This document shows, in pieces, positions 15,101 to 26,200 of a DNA stretch of 64,000 bases (position 1 is its first letter; each line of letters begins with the position of its first letter). The position numbers were made by a program, and so were the translations under genes. Source of the stretch: Siniperca chuatsi. Its lineage: Eukaryota > Chordata > Actinopteri > Centrarchiformes > Sinipercidae. The notes beneath the pieces were generated by a model. That model saw nothing but the letters and a program-made list of their open reading frames with translations, was not told the origin of the DNA and ran no database searches. The stretch is from positions 10,509,151 to 10,573,150 of the forward strand of contig NC_058063.1 of assembly GCF_020085105.1 (NCBI RefSeq), in the 5' to 3' direction.

Positions 15101-18100
15101 AGATCTAAACTACATTCTTCAGTGTGTACAGAAAAGCACATCTAATATACAATGTAGGATCATGTTTTTTTTGGAGGATGACTTTTAAGTGTCTACATTC
15201 CCTGCGATGTTTCCCATGTTTTCAACAGTGCAATATTTACTGCACTTGGACCATACTCTTGCACACACTGTACTCTATATCCATGTAAACTCTGCTTTGT
15301 CTGAAGCAGCTGTGATTCCATGGCACCCAAACAAAACACATTGCACTTTCATATACAGAACGTGGAATGTAAATGCTTAGCATGAAGCTGTTTAATACAC
15401 ATACCACAGCACTGTTACTGAGTACCGTATGCAGGCCTGCAGATGACGCAGACTACTGTTTATTTAAGACTCCCTGCAAGCTTTGACACCACATTAATTG
15501 AAAATGTTTTCTTCAAATGAACTCAACTACCATAAAACACATGCAGACGAAGCAGCAAGCAGATTTATTATTAGACTGGAGACTTCAAGGTGGAGAGTAG
15601 AAGTGTTGAAGTGGGCTGTTTACCTGGTGCAGAGAACAAAACCTGTTGGATCACAAAACAATGCATACAGCATCCAAGGACAACAGCATGCTCTTTTGAG
15701 TTATGAAGCACGTTTGACTATTTTGGTGTAATTGCAGTGTGAATATGCTCCATGCTGCACTAGATGGAATCAAAGTTTGATTCCTTTTCTATAAACCTCC
15801 TTTCTTCTTCAGTGGTCCCTGCAGATCTGACATTAGCTAATTAGCCTAAAGCCTGATGAGAGAGAGAGCTAACATTGCCTAAAAAGGCCAACTGGTGCCT
15901 GAGACAAGGCGAGTGGAGGGGGAAAATATCTAAGGCAGGATTCTTGGATCACATATGATCCAAAAGGAGGTCATTCACGGGACAAATAAACTTTTATAGT
16001 ACACAGAGACATCTATCAAAGGAGAAGTACATTTGGTGGTTGCATATTCTACCGTCCCAATTTGACTTTTATTTTTTAATAATCTTATAAGTAAAATAAA
16101 AGCAAATGTACCATTCTCTACCCTACAGGTAAATGCCACAGTAGGAAGTCATATATGAAAACATGTCTCAATTAAGACTTGAACGACCTGAGAACTGCTG
16201 TAACAGCTGGATTTAAATGTGAGACTCAAAGCGGAGAATATAACAAAATCCTCCATGGGAAATGCGATAATTTGGTGTTCCGACTACAGAAAAACACAGT
16301 CTCCCAAAAGTGTTCTTATAAGTTTCATACGTCATTCTTGAGATGACACAGTGGACTCTAAGGATAGAAATGCTTTGGTGTGGGATGAATGTTTTGCATG
16401 TAATGTCTGCCACATATTGAATTTCTATATGGCCCACCCAGAAAGATTTTTTTGTATTGTATTATTTTCTTTCCTTTCAAAAGTCTGCATGGAAATGCAA
16501 AAAGTGCAGACTGGTTTAAAATATGTGTGTATATCTGTACTAAACATACAGAGTGGGAAAAAAATCATCAAAACTCTGGACACAATGCTGTAAACCAGCC
16601 TACTCAAGCGATGGATGCTTCCCAACACAAGGCTGACCACTACAAAGAAATTCTCAATCCGTGGGAGACACTGGTGTATATTAGCATCTACCATTCCCTG
16701 CAAGAGTTGGACTTACAGCACACCAGGAAAATGTGCTTTTTCACAGTCAAGCTAGGAATCTATTCAGTCCTTCTCTCTTTGTTTTGGTTTATCTTAGCAG
16801 GTGATTATGTATTGTTGATATTATTTGAACTTTTCTTTTTAGATGGGGCAACTGACCTAAGTTATATGTAAAACCATGACTTACCTCATTCTTTGGCAAA
16901 CTGGCAAAGGGTTTAATGATGGAAGCCAGGGGCACTTGGCACTGTTTGGCCAGATCGGCGGTGCAGGGTAGGGAGTAGGTGGTGCAGCGTATGAACCTGG
17001 GACTGGCATTGCCTGGGATTAGCAAAAAGAAGGATTAATGACATCGATATTATGAAGCACATTTCTGCTACAACTCTTAGAAATACATGTGGGATAAAAC
17101 TCTCCATGTTTAATTTGCCATTACTAGAAATAGTCAATAATTACAATTCTCAAGGAAATGTCTACATTTTGAGCCAAAGCCTATAAATTATAAAGTGCAT
17201 ACCACAGATTACATAGATATGACAGAACTTGATGTGCTCGAAAAGTACACAGGCTGTATACATATGTAGAAATTGTAGAACAAAGTGTTTAATCCCCACG
17301 CCCAAAAAAGACAACAGTTTTCATGGGGATACTTGGATACTCACCTACAGTTGCTACATATTAACATCTACTACAAATATTTTGTGCTCGAAGAGAAGTT
17401 TAAATGTTATTACCTTGGTCCTGTACTGTGAAGTCAGTGGTGACCAGAGGTGGAACCTGTCCTCTGATGTTTGTGTTGAAGACCTGCCCCCCTTGTTTTG
17501 CTTGGTCATCCTCAATGACTTGGGTCTAAAGCAGAGAAGTTATGCCCAAATGTGAAGACAAATATTGCCAACCATTTTTCTGTACTCCTCAACCTTTTTC
17601 TTAATTCTTTTACATTACCCAACATATAAGTAATAATGTCAGTGCTCAGTAATGTTAACAAATATTTAGTGTGAACAAAACATAAGATGTGCATGTCTTT
17701 GCCACCTTTTGAGGAATTAATAAGCTGCTGGTTCAGGATAGAAAATGTGGAATGACATAGTTGGTATGTTAGTTTGTGAAGGTATGCCATCCCAGGAGGA
17801 TTAGTCATCTACTCACTGTGCTAGGGACAGAGTCAGGGTCCAGTTTCTTCTGAGGTGGTCCCGCCAGACCACCTGGTGCTCCAGGGAAGGCTCCTAGCAT
17901 GCCTGGCTGGGGCCCAGCCATTTGTCCCCCAAACTGACCTGTACATTGAAACAGGAAATACTGGCTATTAAATTATATTTATTGGCTATTTGTGATGAAT
18001 TGTGTGCGGCAGAGCTCTGTTTTGTTGACTAAATGTAAGCTGTAGAATAAGTTCTGATCTGACTGCTCCAATACCAGCAATGAAAACATATTGTTTTCAT

Positions 18101-20577
18101 GTTTATCAAAGGGATAAAGATTGATTCTCCAGCCAGACTCTTCTGTATTACTATTCAAATGTTGAACTATTCAACAAACAAAATTGTTCTGTAACACAGA
18201 GCAACCTCAGAGGAGAATCAAGCATCAAAGACACACTACATGAAAAGATTTTTCGTTTTTACTGTGTGGTTTCAAATATTTCCGTTAACCAATTTGATTC
18301 CTCTGACCACAGAATCTGTACACTGACCTAATGACCATGAATCAGTATCACTACCACTACAGTCTTATGTCAAAGAAGCTGTAATATCTCTTTCAAAATA
18401 CGTCTTACGACGTCATACGGTTTACAATGTCAGTTACCTGCTTGCTGTGGGTATCCTGGTGGACCAACAGCTCCGGGACCAGGCTGCTGGAAACCTCCAG
18501 GTCCTGGAGGAGGTGGTCCAGTGAAGGGTCTACCCATGCCTGCCATTGGTGGGCCTGCCATTGACATGCTTGCTGGGGGTGACTGTGGTGGAGACATCTG
18601 GGGGGACATGTGAGGGGACTGCAGGCCTGGAGGCATCTGTGGCTGGCCCATTGTTGGAGGAGGGGATGTTTGGAAAGGCTGCTGAGCTACAGAGCTTGGT
18701 GGAGGAGGAGCGCTCTGCATGGGACCTGGGGCTACACAATTGAGAAATTAAATGAAGAAATACAATCTGGGGAGTATATTCTTTCTGCCATTTTTCTAAT
18801 CCCCGTCTCCTTCCTTCCACTGAAATACTGTACTCTATATTATAATCAATAAAACTGATTACTTGGGTGCTCTATTTTGTCTGATGTTATGCATGCCACA
18901 CCCTGCTGTTTAAATCAGTACATAGCAAACTTACCATAGTTGCCAAAGTTCATAGCACTCATCTGATTGGTGAGTTGCTGCATTGGAGGCGGGGCCGCAG
19001 AGGCCATGCTGTTGTATGGAGACTGTGGAGGTTGTCCATAAGCAGCAGAAGCAGCTGGTGGAGCAGGGTATCTGAGGAATATAAGAACGGTTATTAATGT
19101 ACAGCAGGTACAGTGTGGTCTCGTGATGTTCTTAATGCTTGAAGCTGTAACATGCAGCATGAAAAAACACGGTCCGAATAGATCTGTTGCGTCCAGTCCT
19201 TGCTGATTAAAACACTTTTTTGTACTTTGACAATCACTCAGTTTAACAATAAAGAGCCTCTCATGGTTCATCATCTGTAGATAATCGTTCTTCATGTATT
19301 TCAACTGCAATGCTTGCACATTCATAATCTCATGTTGATTTCAGAGAGAAAATTAGTTGCTGTTTAGTAAAGATTGTTACCTCTGTGGATGTGCGCCATT
19401 CTGCTGGACATTTGGATTGTACTGACTGGCCACAGGAGGTGGAGGCATGCCGGTAGCAGAGGAAACTGGTGATTTCATCATACCTGCAGTGAGTAACAGA
19501 CACCATGTGTACAGTATGGTCTTCACTGTATCAGAGGTAAATCCATTCTAGATCCAAACCTTTGATATACAGTATATTCAGACAAAGTAAGGCTTGTCAA
19601 AGCATGTGAATTTACTTATTTTGTCAATAGACTTTTCCACTGTAGATATGTAAGTGAGCTCAGACTTCTTTGAGGGTCATCAATGCAGACATATACAGAC
19701 TGAGACCGCTGTTTTAAAGGAAAGCTACACACATCTAAGTGTGTAGTTTGCTTGTTTGACTGAAATGGTTGATCCAAACAGAAATCTGGTTCCAGTGCTG
19801 CCCTGTGTCCATTCTGTCCATTGTCAACTGTGATTGCAGTGGGTCTCCATGCTGTTGTCAAGACAGCATTACAGTTTCTTTGATGTTGTCTTGACCTTAT
19901 TATGTCAGTAATTCTACTGAGAATCAAGGACTTGCACTTCAATCCTACGGAGCTTGCTTCAGTGTGCTGTTTTACATTGCATGTGACATTTAAAATAAAG
20001 CCAATAAAGTTACTGTATCTTTACTCGTGCCGCTGGTACTGCACATGTGTGCTATCACAGTGGTAAACTCCATGAATTATTTAAAGGCCAGACACGCAAA
20101 TTCACTCCATGACAGATAAAACATAATGAACGATACGATACAAAACACCTAAGACATGTTAACGAGCCATTACTCATATTCTGTAAAGCACCCACTTAAG
20201 GCCTGTTATTTGAAAATATTCATGTCAGCACAAAGCAGCAAACTTCATCTCTGAAAGTTTGGGAATTGTGAGCTTCTATTGTTGTTATGGGGAGAGAGCA
20301 CTTGTTGCTATAACGGATACAATTCAAGAATAAATGAGCAGATTTTGCTAGGTGGCAAGATTGAACTTGTTAAATGAAAGCCTGACAACCTTGTTATTTG
20401 GGAAACAATCCAAACACAACCTTTACCTGTTGGTGGAGCGTTAAATGCCTGAGGCGGTCCCCCATAGTGCCCGTAGAGGGGCTGTGGAGGACCAGTTCCA
20501 AATCCACCTTGGTAGCCCCCCAGCCCTGGCTGGGCCTGGGAGTACGGGGGTGCAGCAACATAACCCTGTTGACTCAT
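4398..20577 (-). CDS. sec24d: Sec24d, COPII coat cargo-adaptor subunit (22 coding exons, 1034 aa)
   Basis: Sec24 pairs with Sec23 in the inner COPII coat and selects cargo at ER exit sites. Coding exons in transcript order: 20577-20427, 19483-19381, 19071-18935, 18731-18438, 17938-17817, 17525-17414, 17012-16885, 14962-14824, 14625-14510, 13788-13664, 11299-11108, 10672-10579, 9763-9647, 9106-8936, 8315-8219, 8114-7969, 7862-7724, 7064-6946, 6756-6577, 6186-5995, 5284-5195, 4538-4398. All junctions are AG/GT and the frame stays open to TAA at 4400-4398, giving 1034 codons, close to human SEC24D (about 1032). Order of regions: Pro/Gln/Gly-rich N terminus (1-300), zinc finger (C365, C368, C387, C390), trunk (about 434-675), beta/helical part, gelsolin-like repeat (about 890-965) and a conserved C terminus. 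SEC24C is the closest alternative; length and position next to synpo2 favour sec24d. The start is the first ATG of the first coding exon. Confidence 0.95.
5297..5331. repeat. (ATG/ATA)n trinucleotide microsatellite
   Basis: Imperfect run of ATG then ATA units immediately upstream of the acceptor of the penultimate sec24d coding exon, within the intron. Confidence 0.85.
8936..13788 (-). CDS. sec24d: sec24d exons for the vWA-like trunk domain
   Basis: Five exons (13788-13664, 11299-11108, 10672-10579, 9763-9647, 9106-8936) encode about residues 435-667. The first carries the trunk strand [10 protein letters not shown], and the second the segment [15 protein letters not shown], both hallmarks of the Sec24 trunk, which is vWA-like and contacts Sec23 and the N-terminal side of cargo sites. 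The introns hold a MITE near 13.2-13.6 kb. Confidence 0.92.
13220..13572. mobile_element. Non-autonomous hAT-like MITE with 8-bp target duplication
   Basis: The left end reads TAGGGCTGCACAAT and the right end ATTATGCAACCCTA, which are imperfect inverted repeats (12 of 14 match). They are flanked by identical 8-mers CATAGCAC at 13212-13219 and 13573-13580. An 8-bp duplication with an AGGGCTGCAC-type end fits the hAT superfamily. No transposase frame is present. It sits in the sec24d intron between coding exons 10 and 11, ending 92 bp from the donor at 13664. Internal sequence is AT-rich with repeated ATATTGCA words. Confidence 0.85.
14824..14962 (-). CDS. sec24d: sec24d zinc-finger exon
   Basis: This 139-nt exon encodes residues 350-395 and contains the whole Sec23/Sec24 zinc finger. 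CNRC and CGFC supply the four cysteines C365, C368, C387 and C390, with 18 residues between the pairs. All four are intact. The finger packs beside the trunk domain near the Sec23 interface in known COPII structures. Confidence 0.93.
17817..20577 (-). CDS. sec24d: sec24d exons for the Pro/Gln/Gly-rich N-terminal region
   Basis: The first five coding exons encode residues 1-269. The sequence is low complexity: it begins [14 protein letters not shown] and is dominated by Pro, Gly, Gln, Met and Ala, with runs such as [13 protein letters not shown]. Sec24C/D proteins carry a disordered N-terminal arm of this kind ahead of the folded core. Exon 18731-18438 is the largest coding exon (294 nt). Open frames on the opposite strand here are composition shadows of the GC-rich coding exon. 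Confidence 0.9.
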
Positions 20578-20633
20578 GTTGATGGGATGACTGTTACTGT
20601 CTTCTCATGCCAGGATGAATGAGTTTTGACAAC
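20578..20633 (-). other. sec24d: sec24d 5' UTR part of the ATG exon
   Basis: The acceptor at 20633/20634 (minus strand ttaacag/gttgtc) begins a 56-nt leader ending at the ATG at 20577. No upstream ATG in a long frame was seen in this leader. Confidence 0.65.
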
Positions 20634-21399
20634 CTGTTAAGTTGAAAGAGTGAAATTTAAGTTTTAAGTTTGCATGATGTATACATGTACTTTAGTGTTT
20701 CTACTTAATTTGGACAACAAATGATATGGAAATAGAAACCGAAAATTTCTGGTGAAAAACTGCCATTTTTGGACAGTTTGCATCCTCCCTATTAATATAA
20801 CTCTTAAATCTCTCATAAATCTAGCATGTTTACAAATTCACACCAACAACAGCTGATATTTGACCTCATGCAGTCATCAACACTCCTGGCATATGGACCT
20901 TTGACATTGCTTCTTGAGAGATAAGGCAGGCCTATCTTCAAGTGTGCATGAGTTTCTGTTCCGTTTCTACTTTGCTGTCAGAGCTACAATTCAATGACAG
21001 TTAATAAGCTAATATGCAGTGTTACCTTTGCATAATTCTATCAATATGAATGCCCATATAGGCCTGTAATTAAGGCCATTTAAACAAACTGTTGCAGCCA
21101 ACCTGTACCTTTTGCACTTGTCTAAGTTTTGGCCTACAGGCGGTCAGTGGACTATGAGTTTTTCAGTCATCTGGGACGCAGTAAATAATGAGTTATAAAA
21201 GCAATGGGCATGTAGCCTAAATAAAACAAGTTGAACTTCGGCACAGAGGGCTCAACAAAAATAACAACTGTGTACTAACAACTCCATGAAAGCCCTTTAT
21301 TACTACATAATAAAACAATTAAGGAACATGTTACCCAAACACAAAGCATAAAGAAATATAAATAACCGTGGTTTTATTGTCCAGTTCAATAGTTAATTG

Positions 21400-22230
21400 T
21401 ATCTGCCACTTCCGAGAATTGCCACGTCAAAGACCGTTATGATGGCTAAAAATATGAGCATCCCTGCTTTCCTTCAATTCACATTCAGCTGAACGGGCAC
21501 ACATGTTGTCCTCTTTGTAGTACAATATTGTGGCTATAACATGTAGCTTAACACCTTATTGAAACAGCGCAGTAACATGACAGCACAGCACCTCGTCCAG
21601 TGGTGATTAACGTTACATGTTGATAGAAAACATCTTGCTAGCTACGCGGAAATTAGACTACAAAGTTTTCCTCTGCACGAGAAGCGCATTTAAAACATAA
21701 ATACCGCCAAATAAATAATCAGCTGAGACAGAATGACACATTTCTGCTGGCTACATGTGTAAATATTGTTGGGGTGGTATTTACCTGAATATTGGACCAC
21801 TTCGCTGTCTATTGCCCTCAGTGCAAGCAGAGTGCCACGTCAAACTCCACTAAAGCGCCGGTCGCTGTGTTGGTTACGCGACAAAACTCACCAGTGTCGA
21901 TACGGAGAAAAAGATACACAGTTTCCGGTTATATATTTCAAAATAAATTCGTTAACGGCGAATAAACGTTCTTACACGATATAAATGACGCAAACACAAT
22001 ACCCGTTTGCAAAAATTATATTTTCACAGCTTAGCAAAACACTTTTGACGTTCTGTACACCTAAGTATTTGTTTTAAGACGTCACATTATGCTTTTATAT
22101 TGAAAAGTAAACAGCTGAACTTCTGGCTCTGGTCGATGTATTTTCAGCTAACTTGACAGGACTGTGAGTCGTGTCTGGCGCTGTACGCATGCGTGAAAAA
22201 GAGGGCACCCATACACGTCAGCACAGGGGA
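21400..22230. promoter_or_regulatory. sec24d promoter region with ACGT-core bZIP motifs
   Basis: Minus-strand TGACGTGG occurs at 21429-21422 and again at 21842-21835, each inside the identical 11-mer GCCACGTCAAA (+ strand). Other ACGT-core sites: TGACGTTC at about 22046 (+), TGACGTCT at 22085-22078 (-), TGACGTGT at 22220-22213 (-). TGACGTG[GA] is the consensus for ATF6/XBP1/CREB3-family UPR elements. Sec24d is a reported target of Creb3l2 in zebrafish and of UPR factors. Binding here is inferred. Confidence 0.5.
21785..21890 (-). other. sec24d: sec24d noncoding first exon (5' end approximate)
   Basis: A good minus-strand donor (AATATTCAG/GTAAATA) lies at 21785/21784, about 1.15 kb upstream of the acceptor of the ATG exon. 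That acceptor is at 20633, where ttaacag precedes the leader of the ATG exon. The sequence above the donor is CpG-bearing, unlike the flanking introns. The upstream limit is a guess; transcript data would set it. Confidence 0.55.
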
Positions 22231-23249
22231 TGTGGACCTGACTGTGCGTTCCTTATAATACATGCGTTTCATCATTATCTGAACACTGAGCACAGCTTTC
22301 AGCTTTCACTCTCTGTTATGATAAAAAAAAACTATCCTAGCGAGACTAAATTTGAACATATGGAATGTAACATATGGATGAGGACAACAAAAAAACTGTG
22401 ATAACAGATTTCCGTAAATATATTGATTAGGCAAATGACAGTTGAGGATATATGGCCACAACACCTATAGGCCTACATATTTAGGCCCCTATATAATGAA
22501 CAGCTGTGTAGATACCATTTAGGTATAGTCCCTGAAAATTTGGGGGTATGATACAAGCTGTGGAGGAATTTACGTTCTTAAATTACACGCAAGTCACATA
22601 GTGTTTTTTAAGTCAATGGTAGGCTACACTTAATATCTTTAAACTAGCTCTGCAGTCTTTGAAACAGCATTAGACCATCACGTAGTGAGGGGAAATGCAG
22701 GCTACAGGATAGAACAGTTACATAAATAAAGCAAATGTGGAAAAAAAAAAGTCTGAAAATGTTTATAAGATATACACACACTAGATTTGCACAAATCACA
22801 CTAACACTACAGGAGGCCGAATTAGAAAGCCAAACCATTCAGATCATGGAGATAACAAGGATGCAACAGGTGTGCCCGCCTCTCAGCTGCAATAGCCTAA
22901 AGATAAGATGGGATCACACAATTACCGATGCATTCAGTGATTAATACACGATAATATTCTCATGTTGCTGCTTAATCAATAACAGGAAATTAAAGACTAG
23001 CTATCACTGTCTGTGTTTTGTCCTTTGGAGTATGTATCTAGGCAAAATACAAGCTCACCAGTTGCATGCAACGCCTGCAGGCGGGTCCTGTGCGCCGTGA
23101 CGTTTCCTGAGCGGGCTGGACTCAGGGAGAGCTCTGGTGATGGGGATTATACTGCGGTGTGGTGGAGGTGGTTTTTGTAAAGTGCTGCTGGTCCGACTGA
23201 CAGCTCGATGATCGCGCTGTGGAGGTTTGGCTGAGGAGCTGTGCGCAGC
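21900..23249. promoter_or_regulatory. Head-to-head interval between sec24d and synpo2
   Basis: Divergent genes start about 1.3 kb apart. The sec24d side (to about 22.2 kb) and the synpo2 side (23.06-23.25 kb) are CpG-bearing; the middle is AT-rich. The synpo2 5' UTR probably begins in the GC-rich part after about 23.08 kb, where TGACGTTT occurs at 23098-23105. No TATA box is clearly placed. Confidence 0.4.
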
Positions 23250-26200
23250 ATGGGCACCGGGGATTACATCTGCGTAACGCTGCGTGGTGGTGCACCCTGG
23301 GGATTCACCCTGCGAGAGGGAGAGGGGGACACCTACAGACCTTTCTTAGTCTCCCAGGTATCTATCCGCATCTGTCTTTGTGTTAGGTGTTCAGTTTATT
23401 AATACTTAGCTATTAATTTGAAATGGACAGAATTATTCCAGACTTTTCTTATTGTTTGGTTTTCGTATTGCAAAGATGATACAGAAAGCCCCAAAGAAAG
23501 TTTTATTAATCTTATTGTGGAGATCCTATAAATTACCCGATTTGAATCCATCATCCATGATATCCATTTTTAATTGAGTTTTGTTGAGTAATTCAGGGGG
23601 GGGGGATTTTTGAAAATGTTGGACAAACTCTGATGGGCGAGAATGTATTCGGAGCAGTGCGCGTCGCTGCATTTTTGTGCGCGCTGGCTGTGTTTTGGTG
23701 CGAGATTCCTCGGGACCCTTATATGGTCAAGGCCGAGGGAGAGTGTGAAGCTGAGGGCAGTGTGAGCTGTTATCACTCACAAAGACTTCAGCGAGAAAGC
23801 AAAGCATTATACAGACGAGTAACCAACCTGGAGAGTGAAAGGTATGTGCGTCATGCGGGAACGCAAACAAAAACAAACAAACAAACAAACAAAAAGTCAG
23901 CTAAAACTATGACCGTGCAGATATCACATTAAAAGAACATTCAAATAAATGATAGAAAGGAGGTTAGGCAAATTATAGGTTATGCTTTGGCTCCATAATG
24001 TTTGCTTAGCATGATAGTGCGGTAATAACCCTTATAGGTAACAGTCGAGGATTTCATCCGCCCACTTATGAAGCCACTTGCCTCATGACGCTCAACAGGC
24101 TTTCCTATACATATTGCAAGGCCATGACACAACAATTTGAGGCAGTAAAGATAGATAATACTGTTTGTGGCATTAGGCTGTTATTTGTGCATAATTTGCG
24201 TGTCATTTCCTCATACTTTTACCCATCTGTCACACTTTTTTATGTCTTGCAAGCAAAAATGTGCAACTTTTTATGCCTTAAAATGCATCATTTTAGTTCT
24301 AACTAGTCGGCTGTGATGACATGATCACACGCCACGATTTTGTTAGTCGTCCATTTGATTCATGTTTGCTTTCTGAAGTGCATGTATTCATTTTCAATTT
24401 CATACACTGTATATATAATATCACTCAATACAGTAATCTACTTTTACAATTACCCAGTGGATGGATCATAAAATAAACAAATAAATTGGGTTATATTCAG
24501 AAGTTTAAGATGTTTTGCTGTGTGCATATGTATATGTGCACTGTGAGAGGTAAAGTCAAGTGCCTTTACTTTGATGAGCTGCTGAAACTCTATAACAATG
24601 CATGTTCACAGGTGCTCAAGCTGCACATATCCCTCATCACCTTCCATGTAGTGAACATGGAAGTGTTTTTCTTAAGCTCCACCAGAAGAAAGCACTCTGA
24701 GAGCATCAACAGATGCCTAACCCATTTCAAACACTTCTGAAGTTCATTTGCGACTTTTATTAGGATATTTGTATGAATGTAGATATTATTTCCACATTTG
24801 TTGTCATGAAATAGTCTCTTCTAAATGAGCGAGTGGATGCATGTCCACTGAAGCCTCAAATTAGCTTATAAACATCTGGTTAGTTGATTTTAAGGGACTA
24901 AAATAAATCACTTTTCCTTGATTCTGGCATTTAGTGGGTGGCTTATATCAGAATAAAAGCGCAAAAGAATTGATAATTATCACATACCCTTATACTGTAG
25001 GTCTTTGTTGAAGATGTATCCATAAGTTGTATTAAAATATGTAAACACTTGCTTAAAGACAAGCGTAGGCTACAGACAACTTCAAGATCCAATCAAAATG
25101 TTTTACACAAACTAATTCCTGTAGATTCACAGCAACCTTCTTATCCTGTTCATTTTCATTTGTACAAATACCCCACAAAGTCCTCTGCACTGTATGGGGA
25201 AATTATTGAGTGTGAGCCAACATGAGAGTTACAAAATACTTTGCCAAAAAGCAGCAACAGTGAGGTTTAGTAAGTAAAACAACAGTGAAAGTCTCTATCC
25301 TTTCCCTCACATGGGAGAATGCCCCTTACTTCTAATGCCTGTTTCAGTTTTAATTTTCTCTTGAAACTTTACTGTCAAATTTTGGACAATTCTAGAGTAT
25401 TCTGGCCTCCAAAGTGTTCTCACGTGTTACATAAGAGTCTTGTGAATACACTGCATTTAAGCGTTTTTACAGTAAAGTAGCTACATATGATGCATATGCC
25501 TCAGTCTAGGACATCTGGGGGTTTTAGTGCACCTCATCTGGAAGGCATAACTCTAAACATATCCCCAAACTCTTCTTTTAAGAAGGACAGAGAGCCAAGT
25601 CTGTTAGTTAAAAGTAAAAAAAAAGCAAACATACCAAGATTGTGACAAATACTCCTAAGCTAGACGCTCTCCTGTGTCTGATAAAATGTGTTGTTGTTTT
25701 TTTTTTTGAAAGCTTCTGTTGAATGTAGTGGAAACTGTGTTTTGTTTCCTGAGAGAAAGTGATTGTTCAGTGTACTGACAGGCAGTACAGTGTAAGGGCA
25801 CGGGGTATCCACTCTTAAAAGGTTCTTTCCATATAAGGGAGGCAGTATTTTTCTTCTCATTTGGAGTCCTGGCCTGAGTACAAAGTTGATGAGGTCACTT
25901 TATTTTTAAAGCTACAGAAACTGCATAATACTAAATTTTGCAACAATTACACCAACATACCTTTAGAAAAACAATTTACATCTGATCTACGGTAACAGTG
26001 TAATGCTCGTTTTGGATGTCTTAGCAAAAAAGACTTAGATGTATTGTGTATTAATACTCAACAGATATTCCAAAAAAGAAATTGCTTAAATCCTACCAAC
26101 CTGAACAGGACACTTTTGGCCTGCTAATTAGTAAGGTATGCCATCTTGGTATGTGGAATGTCAACATGCATCAGATCAGGTATGGAGCACTGCATGACAA

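Noticed and set aside
16452-16871. 139-codon + strand frame in a sec24d intron
   Set aside because: Runs into the conserved sec24d exon region antisense and has no recognised domain; GC content equals the intron.
18546-18852. Plus-strand frames opposite the sec24d N-terminal exon
   Set aside because: Shadow of a GC-rich Pro/Met coding exon; no splice or family support.
19724-19748. CTACACAC...GTGTGTAG palindrome as a possible hairpin RNA gene
   Set aside because: The stem is only about 8 bp; too short for a microRNA precursor and no longer pairing arms were found.
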